Below are positions 55,404 to 63,982 of a stretch of DNA of 64,000 bases, one piece after another (within the stretch, counting starts at the first letter, position 1; every line of letters starts with the position of its first letter). The translations under genes and the position numbers were made by a program. Under the pieces are notes generated by a model. It was not told the DNA's origin. It worked only from the letters and a program-made list of their open reading frames with translations, and ran no database searches. Origin of the DNA: a sulfur-oxidizing endosymbiont of Gigantopelta aegis (GTDB lineage: Bacteria > Pseudomonadota > Gammaproteobacteria > GRL18); NCBI RefSeq assembly GCF_016097415.1, contig NZ_JAEHGE010000001.1, forward strand, positions 1,971,157-2,035,156, given 5' to 3'.

Positions 55404-56063
55404 ATGAAACAGCCTAACGATTCTGATGTTAATATTATCACCAAAAAATCTGCTTATCAGGGATTTTTTAAGGTCAATCAATATACGCTACAGCATGGCC
55501 TGTTTGCCGGAGGCAAAACACGTATTTTGACCCGTGAGTGTTTTGAACGTGGTCATGCGGTCGGTGTGCTGGCCTACGATCCCTGGCTGGATAATATTGT
55601 TCTCTTGGAGCAATTTCGCATTGGCGCCTATGTTTATGGTAAGGAACTCGCGGATGATGCCGTTCAAAGTGAAAAACACTCCGCCTGGTTGCTAGAAATC
55701 ATTGCCGGTATTGTGGATCCGGGTGAAGCTCAAGTTGAAGTGGCGCATCGTGAAGCACAAGAAGAAGCCGGTTTGGAACTACTCGCATTAGAAAGCATTG
55801 GTGATTTTTATGCTAGTCCCGGCGGCACATCTGAAACAACGCAACTCTACTGCGCCTGTGTGAATAGTCAGGGAGCGGGCGGTATTCATGGTCTGGAAGA
55901 AGAAGGCGAAGATATTCGAGTGCGAGTGGTTACTTATGAAGAAGCTGTGCAATTGTTAAAGGATGGACGTTTAAATAATGCCAGCGCCATGATTGCAATG
56001 CAGTGGTTAATGCTCAATCGCGTAGCAATGCGCACAAAATGGCATGATTTAGGTAAAAATTAG
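55404..56063 (+). CDS. nudF: ADP-ribose pyrophosphatase (Nudix hydrolase)
   Basis: 219 residues. Nudix box GEAQVEVAHREAQEEAGLEL with the catalytic Glu residues, plus EQFRIGAYVYGKELADDAVQ and DFYASPGGTSETTQLYCACV, typical of NudF. It hydrolyses ADP-ribose to AMP and ribose 5-phosphate. The ATG at 55404 is chosen over the TTG at 55398. In many gammaproteobacteria nudF is followed directly by a yqiB (DUF1249) gene; here that relative is 2.5 kb away at 58556. Confidence 0.94.
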   Translation: MKQPNDSDVNIITKKSAYQGFFKVNQYTLQHGLFAGGKTRILTRECFERGHAVGVLAYDPWLDNIVLLEQFRIGAYVYGKELADDAVQSEKHSAWLLEIIAGIVDPGEAQVEVAHREAQEEAGLELLALESIGDFYASPGGTSETTQLYCACVNSQGAGGIHGLEEEGEDIRVRVVTYEEAVQLLKDGRLNNASAMIAMQWLMLNRVAMRTKWHDLGKN

Positions 56064-56105
56064 ACAACTATTCATCGTACTATAACACTCCGCTAGAGTA
56101 TCTGG

Positions 56106-56202
56106 TTGAATAGCTTGTCTTTACAGGGTTTTGAAAACAGGATGTTTTCATAAAGCGTCATAGGGATGTGCTCGAGCGACCCTGTAAAGACAAGCTATTT
56201 AA
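56106..56202. repeat. Intergenic inverted repeat adjoining repeat copy at 56203
   Basis: TAGCTTGTCTTTACAGGGT (56111-56129) is the exact complement of 56179-56197; extended to 24 bases (56106-56129 and 56179-56202) one mismatch appears. An internal GAAAAC/GTTTTC hairpin is nested. Immediately to the right lies the 30-bp repeat shared with position 1967, so both may belong to one composite element. Confidence 0.85.
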
Positions 56203-56232
56203 TCGGGTACGGGATTACACTGAATAGTTAAA
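56203..56232. repeat. Copy 2 of the 30-bp interspersed repeat
   Basis: TCGGGTACGGGATTACAC... matches 1967-1996 with two mismatches in 30 bases. It is flanked on the left by the inverted repeat ending at 56202. Confidence 0.75.
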
Positions 56233-56278
56233 AATTAGTTAAAGATGTCTATAAACAGGACGCTATAAGTCTTAGTTC

Positions 56279-56458
56279 AACCTAAAATAATCAGTTGAAT
56301 CGTAGCGAGAGCGACTTAGGTGCTGAAGATTAAGGGTTTTACAGGTTATTTTGGCTTTATTCGTAGTCACCCTACGGGTGAAGTCAAAATGTTCTGGAAA
56401 ATTCTTAAGATTCAGTGCATAAGGCGGTCACAGTAGGTTCAACTGATTTTTTTAGGTT
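56279..56458. repeat. MITE-like element, copy 2 of the AACCTA...GTTGAA family
   Basis: The 21-base ends at 56279-56299 and 56438-56458 are complementary with one mismatch and match the arms of the element at 43768-43823. The interior here is 138 bases, with nested palindromes (TCACCC/GGGTGA near 56365), rather than 14. No gene inside. It ends 31 bases before the small rod-like gene and so lies in its promoter region. Confidence 0.8.
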
Positions 56459-56489
56459 CAATATTTCATTTCATTTGCGGAGCTTTTTT

Positions 56490-56744
56490 ATGTCAGTTGA
56501 TAGCATTTCAGGGGCAAATTTAGGCTCTGTTCTAGGCACTGCCAGACAAGGTATGCAAACAGGCATGGATGGCATCAAAAAAAATGCCCTGAATCTTGCC
56601 AGCAAAGAAGCAATGCAAGGGAATCGTTCACCGATCAATGATTTGGTAGAAATGAAAATGAATAAATATCAGGTGCTTTCGTCCGGCAAAGTGGTAACAA
56701 CGGTGGATGAAATGCTTGGCTCTCTATTGAATGAAAAAGCCTGA
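56490..56744 (+). CDS. Tiny flagellar rod/hook-like protein (terminal helices only)
   Basis: 84 residues from the ATG at 56490, which has GGAG upstream. The N-terminal half (GSVLGTARQGMQTGMDGIKK, NALNLASKEAM) resembles the N-terminal D0 helix of rod and hook proteins. The C-terminal half (INDLVEMKMNKYQVLSSGKV, VTTVDEMLGSLLNEKA) resembles the C-terminal helix of FlgC/FlgG (VxMxxAQRAYxANxKVxxTxDEML). No domain is left between them. It may be a minimal axial or regulatory protein. Known annotation of such proteins is only hypothetical. Confidence 0.7.
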   Translation: MSVDSISGANLGSVLGTARQGMQTGMDGIKKNALNLASKEAMQGNRSPINDLVEMKMNKYQVLSSGKVVTTVDEMLGSLLNEKA

Positions 56745-56914
56745 AAAGCGAACACTATTTCCCTTCTTATAAAAAATTACCTTCAGCTAATTCTCTGCTA
56801 TACTAAAACATCGACAGCTCAATATTAAAAAATTACATCAAGGTGATTTCATTATCTATTTTAGCTGTCAAAAAAAACAAACGACTCACATAAAATAAGG
56901 TATTATTTATTAAG

Positions 56915-57736
56915 ATGACAGCTTGTATCAATGAGCTCAAAGAACTACCGCCACTATCGACATCCGCACGAGAAATTTTAAAAATAGTGCACAATGATGA
57001 TGCGCATGTCTATGAATTAACACGCATTATTGAGCAAGATCCCGCCTTGCTTTCACGGATTATCGGCTTGGCTAATTCAGCATTCTTTGGTTCTCGGGAA
57101 GTGTCGGGCGTGCAACGAGCGATTATCGATGTATTGGGTTTTCGTACGGCAAAAAATATTGTATTAGGTGTGGTCTTGGGAGGGATATTTAATCCCCAAA
57201 AATGCCGTTCGTTTGATTTGCCTCGCTATTGGTTTGTCAGTCTAATGACTGCAACACTGGCTAAAGATATTGCTCAAGAGCTGAAAATGTCATCTATGGA
57301 TGCTAATGATGCCTATTTAAGTGGTATGCTCAATGAGGTTGGCCTAATGGCACTGGCCTATTTATACCCCAACAAACTAGAAGCAATATTATCTGAAAAA
57401 AGCAGCCATCTTGCGGAACGAGAAAAAGATGTATTTGGGCAAAGTCATTATGAAATTAGTGCTCAATTTTTACGTGAGTGGCAATTACCGGAAATTGTTA
57501 TGGAAGTGATGTTGGAATCTTGCCATTTACTGAAAAAAGAATGTGGAGAACTGTGCAGCGTGATTTGCTTGGCACATAGTTTGGCCAATATGATTTATGA
57601 AGAGGCTCCTATTGAGCTCGGTGAAATGTCACTGCCGAAAATTCTTAAGCATCGCACGGGCATGATTAGAAAAATCATTGATAAAACTAAAGGACAAGCT
57701 GGTATTTATCGTGAAATGGCGAGCGTGCTTAGTTGA
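56915..57736 (+). CDS. HDOD-domain signalling protein
   Basis: 273 residues nearly filled by an HDOD domain: LPPLSTSAREILKIVHNDDA, IIEQDPALLSRIIGLANSAF, RAIIDVLGFRTAKNIVLGVV, AYLSGMLNEVGLMALAYLYP, FLREWQLPEIVMEVMLESCH. HDOD proteins are degenerate relatives of HD phosphohydrolases, usually regulatory. Directly upstream of fliA, it may belong to flagellar or chemotaxis control. The stop is followed by a 21-base direct repeat. Confidence 0.9.
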   Translation: MTACINELKELPPLSTSAREILKIVHNDDAHVYELTRIIEQDPALLSRIIGLANSAFFGSREVSGVQRAIIDVLGFRTAKNIVLGVVLGGIFNPQKCRSFDLPRYWFVSLMTATLAKDIAQELKMSSMDANDAYLSGMLNEVGLMALAYLYPNKLEAILSEKSSHLAEREKDVFGQSHYEISAQFLREWQLPEIVMEVMLESCHLLKKECGELCSVICLAHSLANMIYEEAPIELGEMSLPKILKHRTGMIRKIIDKTKGQAGIYREMASVLS

Positions 57737-57780
57737 AGGATTTAAGTTAATAGTTGAAGGATTTAAGTTAATAGTTGAAA
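57731..57780. repeat. 21-bp direct tandem repeat between the HDOD gene and fliA
   Basis: AGTTGAAGGATTTAAGTTAAT occurs at 57731-57751 and 57752-57772, with a partial third copy to 57780. The first copy contains the HDOD stop codon. It may result from slippage and could alter fliA leader length. Confidence 0.9.
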
Positions 57781-57813
57781 AGATGGCGAGTTTAAAATTG
57801 AACAATCTAGTGG

Positions 57814-58521
57814 ATGACTATGTATTCATCTGAAGGCAAAGAAATTGCTGAGCAACTGGTGGAGAAATATGCACCACTGGTAAAAAAAATTGCTTATCAT
57901 ATGTCGGCACGCTTGCCAGCAGATATCCACATAGATGATATTATTCAATCAGGACTCATTGGCTTGTTAGATGCCGGTAAAAACTATGATCCCAGTCAGG
58001 GAGCTCAATTTGAAACCTATGCTACGATCCGTATTCGCGGTGCGATTCTGGATGAAGTGAGACGCAGTGACTGGGCACCCAAATCGGTGCATAAAAAAGC
58101 CCGTGACCTGAGTGCGACTATTCAGGAAATTGAGCGTCGCACGGGCAGGGATGCACGGGATATTGAAGTGGCTCAGGAAATGGGCATCAGCATTAGTGAT
58201 TATTACCAAATTTTAAAAGACAGTAGCTCATGTCGCATGCTGAGTTTTGATGATCTCGGCGTTGATGACACTCAAAGCCTAGGGATTTTTGAAGATAGAC
58301 AGCAAAATGTGGTGGCTGAAGTCCTGCAAAATGAGTTTCATCAACGTTTAGCTCAGGCTATATCGGGGCTTCCAGAGCGCGAACGCATGGTGATGTCCCT
58401 ATACTATGACACTGAAATGAACTTAAAAGAAGTGGGCGTATTGATTGGTATCAGTGAATCACGTGTCAGTCAATTATTGAGTCAGGCACAATTGCGCTTA
58501 CGCGCCCGGATTATGGACTAA
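57814..58521 (+). CDS. fliA: Flagellar sigma factor FliA (sigma-28)
   Basis: 235 residues, the normal length. Region 2 (VEKYAPLVKKIAYHMSARLP, DDIIQSGLIGLLDAGKNYDP), region 3 (DEVRRSDWAPKSVHKKARDL) and region 4 (GLPERERMVMSLYYDTEMNL, IGISESRVSQLLSQAQLRLR). It directs transcription of late flagellar and chemotaxis genes; two candidate target promoters are seen at 28201 and 49893. The anti-sigma factor gene flgM is not in the window. Confidence 0.97.
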   Translation: MTMYSSEGKEIAEQLVEKYAPLVKKIAYHMSARLPADIHIDDIIQSGLIGLLDAGKNYDPSQGAQFETYATIRIRGAILDEVRRSDWAPKSVHKKARDLSATIQEIERRTGRDARDIEVAQEMGISISDYYQILKDSSSCRMLSFDDLGVDDTQSLGIFEDRQQNVVAEVLQNEFHQRLAQAISGLPERERMVMSLYYDTEMNLKEVGVLIGISESRVSQLLSQAQLRLRARIMD

Positions 58522-58555
58522 CTTCTAATAAGTAATAAGTAATTAGCAATAATTT

Positions 58556-59041
58556 ATGAGCCATACGATAAAGCAATCAAAGCACAGTATTACGACACCA
58601 ACGGGCTTATATGAAGCAAACTATCGCCGCTTGATGCGTTTGGTACCGGACTTATGTGCCAAGCAAGTTAACGACAAATATTGCTTAAGCGCTGAACAAA
58701 TGACGTTGAAGGTTTTACAACAATACAAATATACCACGGTGATTTCTTTTCAACACTCATTGCATATACCGGGTAATACGGTAAATTTCTATCATGAGGA
58801 TTATGAGTTAAGTCACCTTCAAGCCATAGATATGGAATTACGTGTATGTCACGATGCCTGTTTACTTGAAGTGATCGCCTATCAGGGAAAATCACCCATT
58901 CATTCGAGTCAGGCTTTCCCTGCTAAGCATCTATTACAACGCGATGAAAAAAGGCAACTCAACCTGTTTTTAAAAGAACTACTGGAAAAATCTTTAAGGA
59001 CTGAATATCATCATAAACCACTGGCTAAATTATCATTTTAG
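58556..59041 (+). CDS. DUF1249 family protein (YqiB-like)
   Basis: 161 residues. The N-terminal GLYEANYRRLMRLVPDLCAK and the later VISFQHSLHIPGNTVNFYHE, DMELRVCHDACLLEVIAY correspond to the DUF1249 (YqiB) family, of unknown function. It lies between fliA and a Sel1/SPOR gene rather than next to nudF. Confidence 0.88.
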   Translation: MSHTIKQSKHSITTPTGLYEANYRRLMRLVPDLCAKQVNDKYCLSAEQMTLKVLQQYKYTTVISFQHSLHIPGNTVNFYHEDYELSHLQAIDMELRVCHDACLLEVIAYQGKSPIHSSQAFPAKHLLQRDEKRQLNLFLKELLEKSLRTEYHHKPLAKLSF

Positions 59042-59104
59042 CTTTTCAATAACACTATCGCTTATTCAATAAGAATAAGCCTTTCAACGGTAATTCAGAA
59101 CACC

Positions 59105-59839
59105 ATGATGGAAAAAATGCGCTTACTCCTCTTAATAATTTGTTGGTTTGGTTTTATAACTTTAACCTGGCAGGTCAGTGTTGCGGGTGAATTTGAGCAG
59201 GGTATTCAATTTTATGAGCAACATGACTACCCTCATGCCAAAGCGCTTTGGGAGCCTTTGGCTAATCAGGGTGATGTTAGGGCGCAATATAATTTAGCAC
59301 TGTTAACCAGTAAATATAGACCAACAGGTAAAGAGAAAAATTCTGCTGCGGTTAAAGATACAATCAATAAATACCTAGCCATGAGTCGCTCCAATGGTCT
59401 GATTGATGCTTACTATGCTGCTTTAGAGCGGGTAGAAGCTGAAGCAGATACAAACAAAACAGTCACATCCAACACCCAGTCGTCCGATATAAATAATCCC
59501 CTTGCATGGCTAAATCAGCAAAAAAAACGCGCCTACACCTTACAGTTAGCCACGGGGAAAAGTAGGGAAAGTATGGCGATGATGAAAAAACAATTGCTGT
59601 CGTTTAAATCTCTGGAACAACCGGAAAATATTTATATACACAAAGTATACAAGACTGAAAATAAAAAAACTGTCGTACGTTTTATTCTGGTGTATGGCAT
59701 TTTCGACTCATATCTGGAAGCCAAAAAGTCTACCGGACAATTACCGGCAGCTATTCAGAAATCCAGCCCGCCATGGATCAGGCAATTTGGCGTTTTACAG
59801 TCTATAGTCAATAGAACACAGGAAAAAACAGAAACCTGA
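59105..59839 (+). CDS. Exported Sel1-repeat/SPOR-domain protein
   Basis: 244 residues. Signal peptide (LLLIICWFGFITLTWQVSVA), a Sel1/TPR-like repeat (GIQFYEQHDYPHAKALWEPL, ANQGDVRAQYNLALL), then a linker and a C-terminal SPOR-like domain (KKRAYTLQLATGKSRESMAM, YKTENKKTVVRFILVYGIFD). It is probably periplasmic and peptidoglycan-associated. Between fliA and fliL, so a cell-envelope role near the motor is possible but not shown. Confidence 0.75.
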   Translation: MMEKMRLLLLIICWFGFITLTWQVSVAGEFEQGIQFYEQHDYPHAKALWEPLANQGDVRAQYNLALLTSKYRPTGKEKNSAAVKDTINKYLAMSRSNGLIDAYYAALERVEAEADTNKTVTSNTQSSDINNPLAWLNQQKKRAYTLQLATGKSRESMAMMKKQLLSFKSLEQPENIYIHKVYKTENKKTVVRFILVYGIFDSYLEAKKSTGQLPAAIQKSSPPWIRQFGVLQSIVNRTQEKTET

Positions 59840-59849
59840 ATGTAGACCT

Positions 59850-61073
59850 ATGAATAAATTACAATTTCATGATGCCAATGCACATTTGCCAGCAGAATCC
59901 GAAACCAATTTGGGGTGGAAGATTTTGATTGTGGATGATGATCCTCAAGTGCATCAAATCACTAAATTAGTGTTAAAACGCTTTGAGTTTCATAATAAAG
60001 GTATTCAAATTCTGCAAGCCTACTCCGCAGAAGAAGCTAAACAATATTTTGAAACAGAGGGCAATATTGCCGTTGCTTTTGTTGATGTGATTATGGAGAG
60101 TGATAAGGCAGGCTTAGAGCTGGTTGAATTTGTTCGAAACCAATTACATAACCAAAATGTTAGAATTATCATCCGCACGGGTCAACCCGGGAGTGTGCAG
60201 GAACAGACTACCATTAACAACTATGATATTGATGACTTCAAAGAAAAAACAGAGCTGACTAATAAAAAATTAATTGCGACGCTGACGCTGGCACTAAAAC
60301 ACTTTGAAACACACAAAGAACTGACCACAGCCAAAGAAGTTGCTGAAACCGCCAATGAATCAAAAAGTCTCTTTTTGGCTAATATGTCCCATGAATTGCG
60401 CACGCCGATGCATGCAATTCTTAGCTATTCTGTCCTAGGCTTAAAGAAAATCAAAGAAAAATATCCAGAAGATGAAAAACTCAATCTTTACTTAGAGCGT
60501 ATTAATCGCAGTGGTGAACGGCTTTTATGCCTCTTAAATGATTTATTGGATCTGTCCAAACTCGAAGCTAAGGCAGATAAGATAAATCTTGAATTTTTCT
60601 GTTTTTCCGATGTCATTCAAGACATGGTGCAGGAGCAGGATATTGTTATTCATGAAAAAAATCTGCACCTAAAATTTAATATTGATGTGAGTAGCACGCG
60701 TATTTATAGCGATAAGGGAAAAGTTCAGCAATTAATTTATAATTTTTTGTCTAATGCCATTAAATTTTCCCCCCATAATGCTACTATCAACATTGGCTTA
60801 AAGACTAATACCATCAATAAATATAATACGCCCTTAAGTGCCATTCAATTTTATATTGCCGATGAAGGGCCGGGTATCCCTGCTCAGGAATTAGGACTGA
60901 TATTTGATAAGTTTGTCCAAAGTAGTAAAACTGCTACGGGGGCTGGAGGTACGGGTCTTGGTTTGTCTATCAGTAATGAGATTGTTAAACTATTAGATGG
61001 CGAGATATGGGCAGAAAACAGAGTAGAGAAAGGGGCTTGTTTTAATGTCTTATTACCCTTAAAAAATACCTAA
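59850..61073 (+). CDS. Receiver-histidine kinase hybrid (soluble)
   Basis: 407 residues, no membrane segment. N-terminal receiver-like domain (KILIVDDDPQVHQITKLVLK, Asp in IAVAFVDVIMESDKAGLELV), then a kinase with His box LFLANMSHELRTPMHAILSY and ATPase boxes (IADEGPGIPAQELGLIFDKF, GTGLGLSISNEIVKLLDGEI). The receiver precedes the kinase, so it may be a phosphorelay input. It follows the Sel1/SPOR gene by 10 bases and precedes the fliL promoter. No DNA-binding partner is adjacent. Confidence 0.92.
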   Translation: MNKLQFHDANAHLPAESETNLGWKILIVDDDPQVHQITKLVLKRFEFHNKGIQILQAYSAEEAKQYFETEGNIAVAFVDVIMESDKAGLELVEFVRNQLHNQNVRIIIRTGQPGSVQEQTTINNYDIDDFKEKTELTNKKLIATLTLALKHFETHKELTTAKEVAETANESKSLFLANMSHELRTPMHAILSYSVLGLKKIKEKYPEDEKLNLYLERINRSGERLLCLLNDLLDLSKLEAKADKINLEFFCFSDVIQDMVQEQDIVIHEKNLHLKFNIDVSSTRIYSDKGKVQQLIYNFLSNAIKFSPHNATINIGLKTNTINKYNTPLSAIQFYIADEGPGIPAQELGLIFDKFVQSSKTATGAGGTGLGLSISNEIVKLLDGEIWAENRVEKGACFNVLLPLKNT

Positions 61074-61170
61074 ACGGGTTCATTTAAACCGGTGCCATTT
61101 TATTGACTTTTGTTTTAATTGCTTAAAAATAGCAATTAAATAGCTTTATAATACAATGTTTTCAAAGAGT

Positions 61171-61186
61171 TGGAACGAAATTTGCA
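61171..61186 (+). promoter_or_regulatory. Sigma-54 type promoter before fliL
   Basis: TGGAACGAAATTTGCA matches the sigma-54 pattern at TGG, ACG and TTTGCA with exact spacing. It lies 93 bases before the fliL start, in a 205-base gap without genes. It would drive fliLMNOP. Confidence 0.85.
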
Positions 61187-61278
61187 TGTCTTTTAATAGG
61201 CTTTTAAAGTCAATTTAATGTGACTGCGTATGTACGATTATTTTATTACATTAATATAACAGAAAACAGGATTTAACG

Positions 61279-61839
61279 ATGGCAGATGTAGATCTGGATT
61301 TAGACAGTGGTGACGAAGAAGAAGCACCAAAATCATCAAAAAAAATGATCATTATTATTGCAGTTGTTCTGCTTCTAATACTGGGTATTGTTGGTGGACT
61401 CTTTGTTGGCGGCGTGTTTGATTCTGAGCCCGATGCCACTGAAGCCTCACAAAGCGCTGATGGTGAGACGGGTGGCGATGGTGAAAGCAGCGCAGCCGAT
61501 GTTGCCCCGGAAGAAATTGCTGATGTGTCCTATTGGCCCTTAGAGCCAGCCTTTGTTCTCAATTTTGAAGGCAAAAGTAAGGCACGTTTTATGCAAATCG
61601 GTCTGGAAGTGTCAACGACCAGTGAAAAATCATATGCGGCAGTAAAAAAACATTTACCCGTGATTCGCAACGAAATAGTCTTGTTGCTCAGTGGTCAAAA
61701 GTATGAAGAAATGGTCACTCCGGAAGGTAAAGAACAATTACGAGCAGAACTTATTGAAACGATCAATATTATCCTTAAAAAGCATAAAGCTAAAAAAGGC
61801 ATCGATAATATTTATTTTACCAGTTTCGTGATGCAATAG
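61279..61839 (+). CDS. fliL: Flagellar basal body-associated protein FliL
   Basis: 186 residues. One N-terminal transmembrane helix (MIIIIAVVLLLILGIVGGLF) after an acidic cytoplasmic segment, an acidic Gly/Ser/Ala linker and the C-terminal FliL domain (YWPLEPAFVLNFEGKSKARF, MQIGLEVSTTSEKSYAAVKK). It supports the stator. First gene of the fliL-P set. Confidence 0.95.
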   Translation: MADVDLDLDSGDEEEAPKSSKKMIIIIAVVLLLILGIVGGLFVGGVFDSEPDATEASQSADGETGGDGESSAADVAPEEIADVSYWPLEPAFVLNFEGKSKARFMQIGLEVSTTSEKSYAAVKKHLPVIRNEIVLLLSGQKYEEMVTPEGKEQLRAELIETINIILKKHKAKKGIDNIYFTSFVMQ

Positions 61840-61853
61840 AGTAGGAAAAAAGA

Positions 61854-62927
61854 GTGACCGATCTACTTTCACAAGAAGAAATTGATGCCTTATTACATGG
61901 TGTTGACGATGGCGATGTCGATACCGATGATGAGGATGAAGGCGATGGCTCGGCCAGAGGATATGACTTCAATAGTGAAGATCGTATTGTTCGTGGCCGG
62001 ATGCCAACGCTGGAGATGATCAATGAGCGTTTTGCCCGTTATCTCCGTATCAGTATGTTTAACTTATTACGCCGTTCAACTGAAATATCTGTGGGTGGTA
62101 TTCAGACACTTAAATTTGGTGAATATATTCACACACTCTTCGTACCTACCAGTCTTAACTTAATAAAAATGAAACCCTTGAGAGGGACGGCATTATTGGT
62201 CATTGAGCCTACCTTGGTTTTCATTCTGGTGGATAATTTTTTTGGTGGTGAAGGTAAATTTCATGCAAAAATTGAAGGTCGTGAATTTACCCCGACGGAA
62301 CAACGTGTGATCCACATGTTTATGGAATTGTGCTTTGAAGACTTGATTAAAGCATGGTCGCCAGTGATGCCAATGCTGTTTGAATTTAGCTCACGCGAAG
62401 TGAATCCACAATTTGCCAATATTGTAAGTCCATCAGAAGTGGTGGTTGTGAGCAGTTTACATGTGGAACTAGAAGGGGGTGGCGGTAATATCCATATTAC
62501 CATGCCTTATTCGATGCTCGAACCCATTCGTGAATTATTAGATGCGGGCATACAAAGTGACCGTAGCGATGTTGATGAACGCTGGAGTCAGGCCTTGGGT
62601 GATGAAATTAAATCTGCTGATGTTGGACTGTCATCCGTATTAGCCAATACAAAATTGACTCTCAATGAAGTGGTTAAGCTCAAAGCCGGTGATATTATTC
62701 CTATTGAGATTGAAGATGAAGTGAGCGTGTTTGCAGAAGGCATTCCTGTTTTTAAGGCACAACATGGCATTCATAATGGCTATCATGCGATTAAAATTAA
62801 GGACAAAATGGAACGCCCAACGCATTTAGAAACCGGCATTCCATTTTTAGATGATGCTTTCACATCGACTGATTCTGAAGAAGATACGAGTGAAGGTGCC
62901 AAGGCTTTACCAAAGGCAGACACATAA
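61854..62927 (+). CDS. fliM: Flagellar motor switch protein FliM
   Basis: 357 residues. N-terminal CheY-binding DLLSQEEIDALLHGVDDGD, then CheC-like middle (PTLEMINERFARYLRISMFN) and the C-terminal SpoA domain (ADVGLSSVLANTKLTLNEVV). The start is a GTG at 61854 with GGAAAAAAG upstream. It is the rotor switch component that binds phospho-CheY. Confidence 0.96.
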   Translation: MTDLLSQEEIDALLHGVDDGDVDTDDEDEGDGSARGYDFNSEDRIVRGRMPTLEMINERFARYLRISMFNLLRRSTEISVGGIQTLKFGEYIHTLFVPTSLNLIKMKPLRGTALLVIEPTLVFILVDNFFGGEGKFHAKIEGREFTPTEQRVIHMFMELCFEDLIKAWSPVMPMLFEFSSREVNPQFANIVSPSEVVVVSSLHVELEGGGGNIHITMPYSMLEPIRELLDAGIQSDRSDVDERWSQALGDEIKSADVGLSSVLANTKLTLNEVVKLKAGDIIPIEIEDEVSVFAEGIPVFKAQHGIHNGYHAIKIKDKMERPTHLETGIPFLDDAFTSTDSEEDTSEGAKALPKADT

Positions 62928-62973
62928 ATTATTAATTTAAAAATATAAAATTACCATTGATTGGGTATGTATT

Positions 62974-63360
62974 ATGAGTGAAGAAACAGAAGATGCAGCA
63001 ACAGAAGATGACCCCTGGGCTGAGGCGATGAATGAACAGGCGGACTCTGAAGCAGCGGGATTTGAAAGCTTAGAAGATGATGGTATTGCATCGGAAGAAG
63101 AAATTAATCTGGATGTCATTCTTGATGTCCCCGTTGATATTTCTATGGAAATTGGACGTACCAAACTCAGTATTCGCAACTTGCTTAAATTGAATCAGGG
63201 TTCGGTTATTGAGTTGGATCGGCTTGCGGGTGAGCCAATGGATGTATTAGTGAATGGGACATTGATTGCTCATGGTGAAGTGGTTGTGGTTAATGACAAA
63301 TTTGGTATTCGTTTGACCGATGTCATTAGTCCGGTTGAACGTATTAAGAAGCTTAAATAA
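62974..63360 (+). CDS. fliN: Flagellar motor switch protein FliN
   Basis: 128 residues. Acidic N-terminus and C-terminal SpoA domain (LDVILDVPVDISMEIGRTKL, SIRNLLKLNQGSVIELDRLA, EPMDVLVNGTLIAHGEVVVV). It forms the C-ring with FliM. Four bases separate its stop from fliO. Confidence 0.96.
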   Translation: MSEETEDAATEDDPWAEAMNEQADSEAAGFESLEDDGIASEEEINLDVILDVPVDISMEIGRTKLSIRNLLKLNQGSVIELDRLAGEPMDVLVNGTLIAHGEVVVVNDKFGIRLTDVISPVERIKKLK

Positions 63361-63364
63361 AACA

Positions 63365-63952
63365 ATGACAAGCCGCCCGACAAAATTAATAGCTCTTTTT
63401 TTAATGATGATTTTTTCTCTCTCCCAACCCTTGCTTGCGGAAACAAAGGTTGAGAGCAATATAGAAAATGATACGGCTCTTCAAAAACAACAGGAAAACA
63501 CTCCACTCACAATATCTGAGACAGATGACAAAGGTTTTTCCGGATTGAGCAAAAGCATTTTTCCTGCTAATACGATAAACAATAGTCAGTCTACTACGAT
63601 AACGAATAGCTCAAAAGCACTGGATGTTTCTCTGGGACTCATTTTTATATTAATTCTTATTATGGCACTTGCCTGGTTTATGAAAAAAATGGGTTATAGT
63701 AACCTGACCGGGCAAGGACAGTTAAAAATCATTGCTTCACTTAACCTGGGACAAAAAGAAAAAATTGCGCTGATTCAAGTGGGCAAGCAACAATTATTAA
63801 TTGGTATGACTGCGCAACAAATTAATACGCTACATGTGTTAGATGAAATGTTGGAAGAATCAGAGTTTCCTAACAATAAAGCTTCGTCAATAGGGAATAA
63901 TGCCTTTGCTCGTGCTTTCGCACAAATAAAAGCAGCTAATTTAAAGCAGTAA
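63365..63952 (+). CDS. fliO: Flagellar biosynthesis protein FliO
   Basis: 195 residues from the ATG at 63365; the open frame extends back to 63320 inside fliN but that start lacks support. Signal peptide-like N-terminus (LIALFLMMIFSLSQPLLA), a transmembrane helix (SLGLIFILILIMALAWFMKK) and a cytoplasmic FliO domain (IIASLNLGQKEKIALIQVGK). It helps FliP assemble. Confidence 0.92.
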   Translation: MTSRPTKLIALFLMMIFSLSQPLLAETKVESNIENDTALQKQQENTPLTISETDDKGFSGLSKSIFPANTINNSQSTTITNSSKALDVSLGLIFILILIMALAWFMKKMGYSNLTGQGQLKIIASLNLGQKEKIALIQVGKQQLLIGMTAQQINTLHVLDEMLEESEFPNNKASSIGNNAFARAFAQIKAANLKQ

Positions 63953-63982
63953 TTTTTAAAATTATCCAGGTGATCCTATCCA

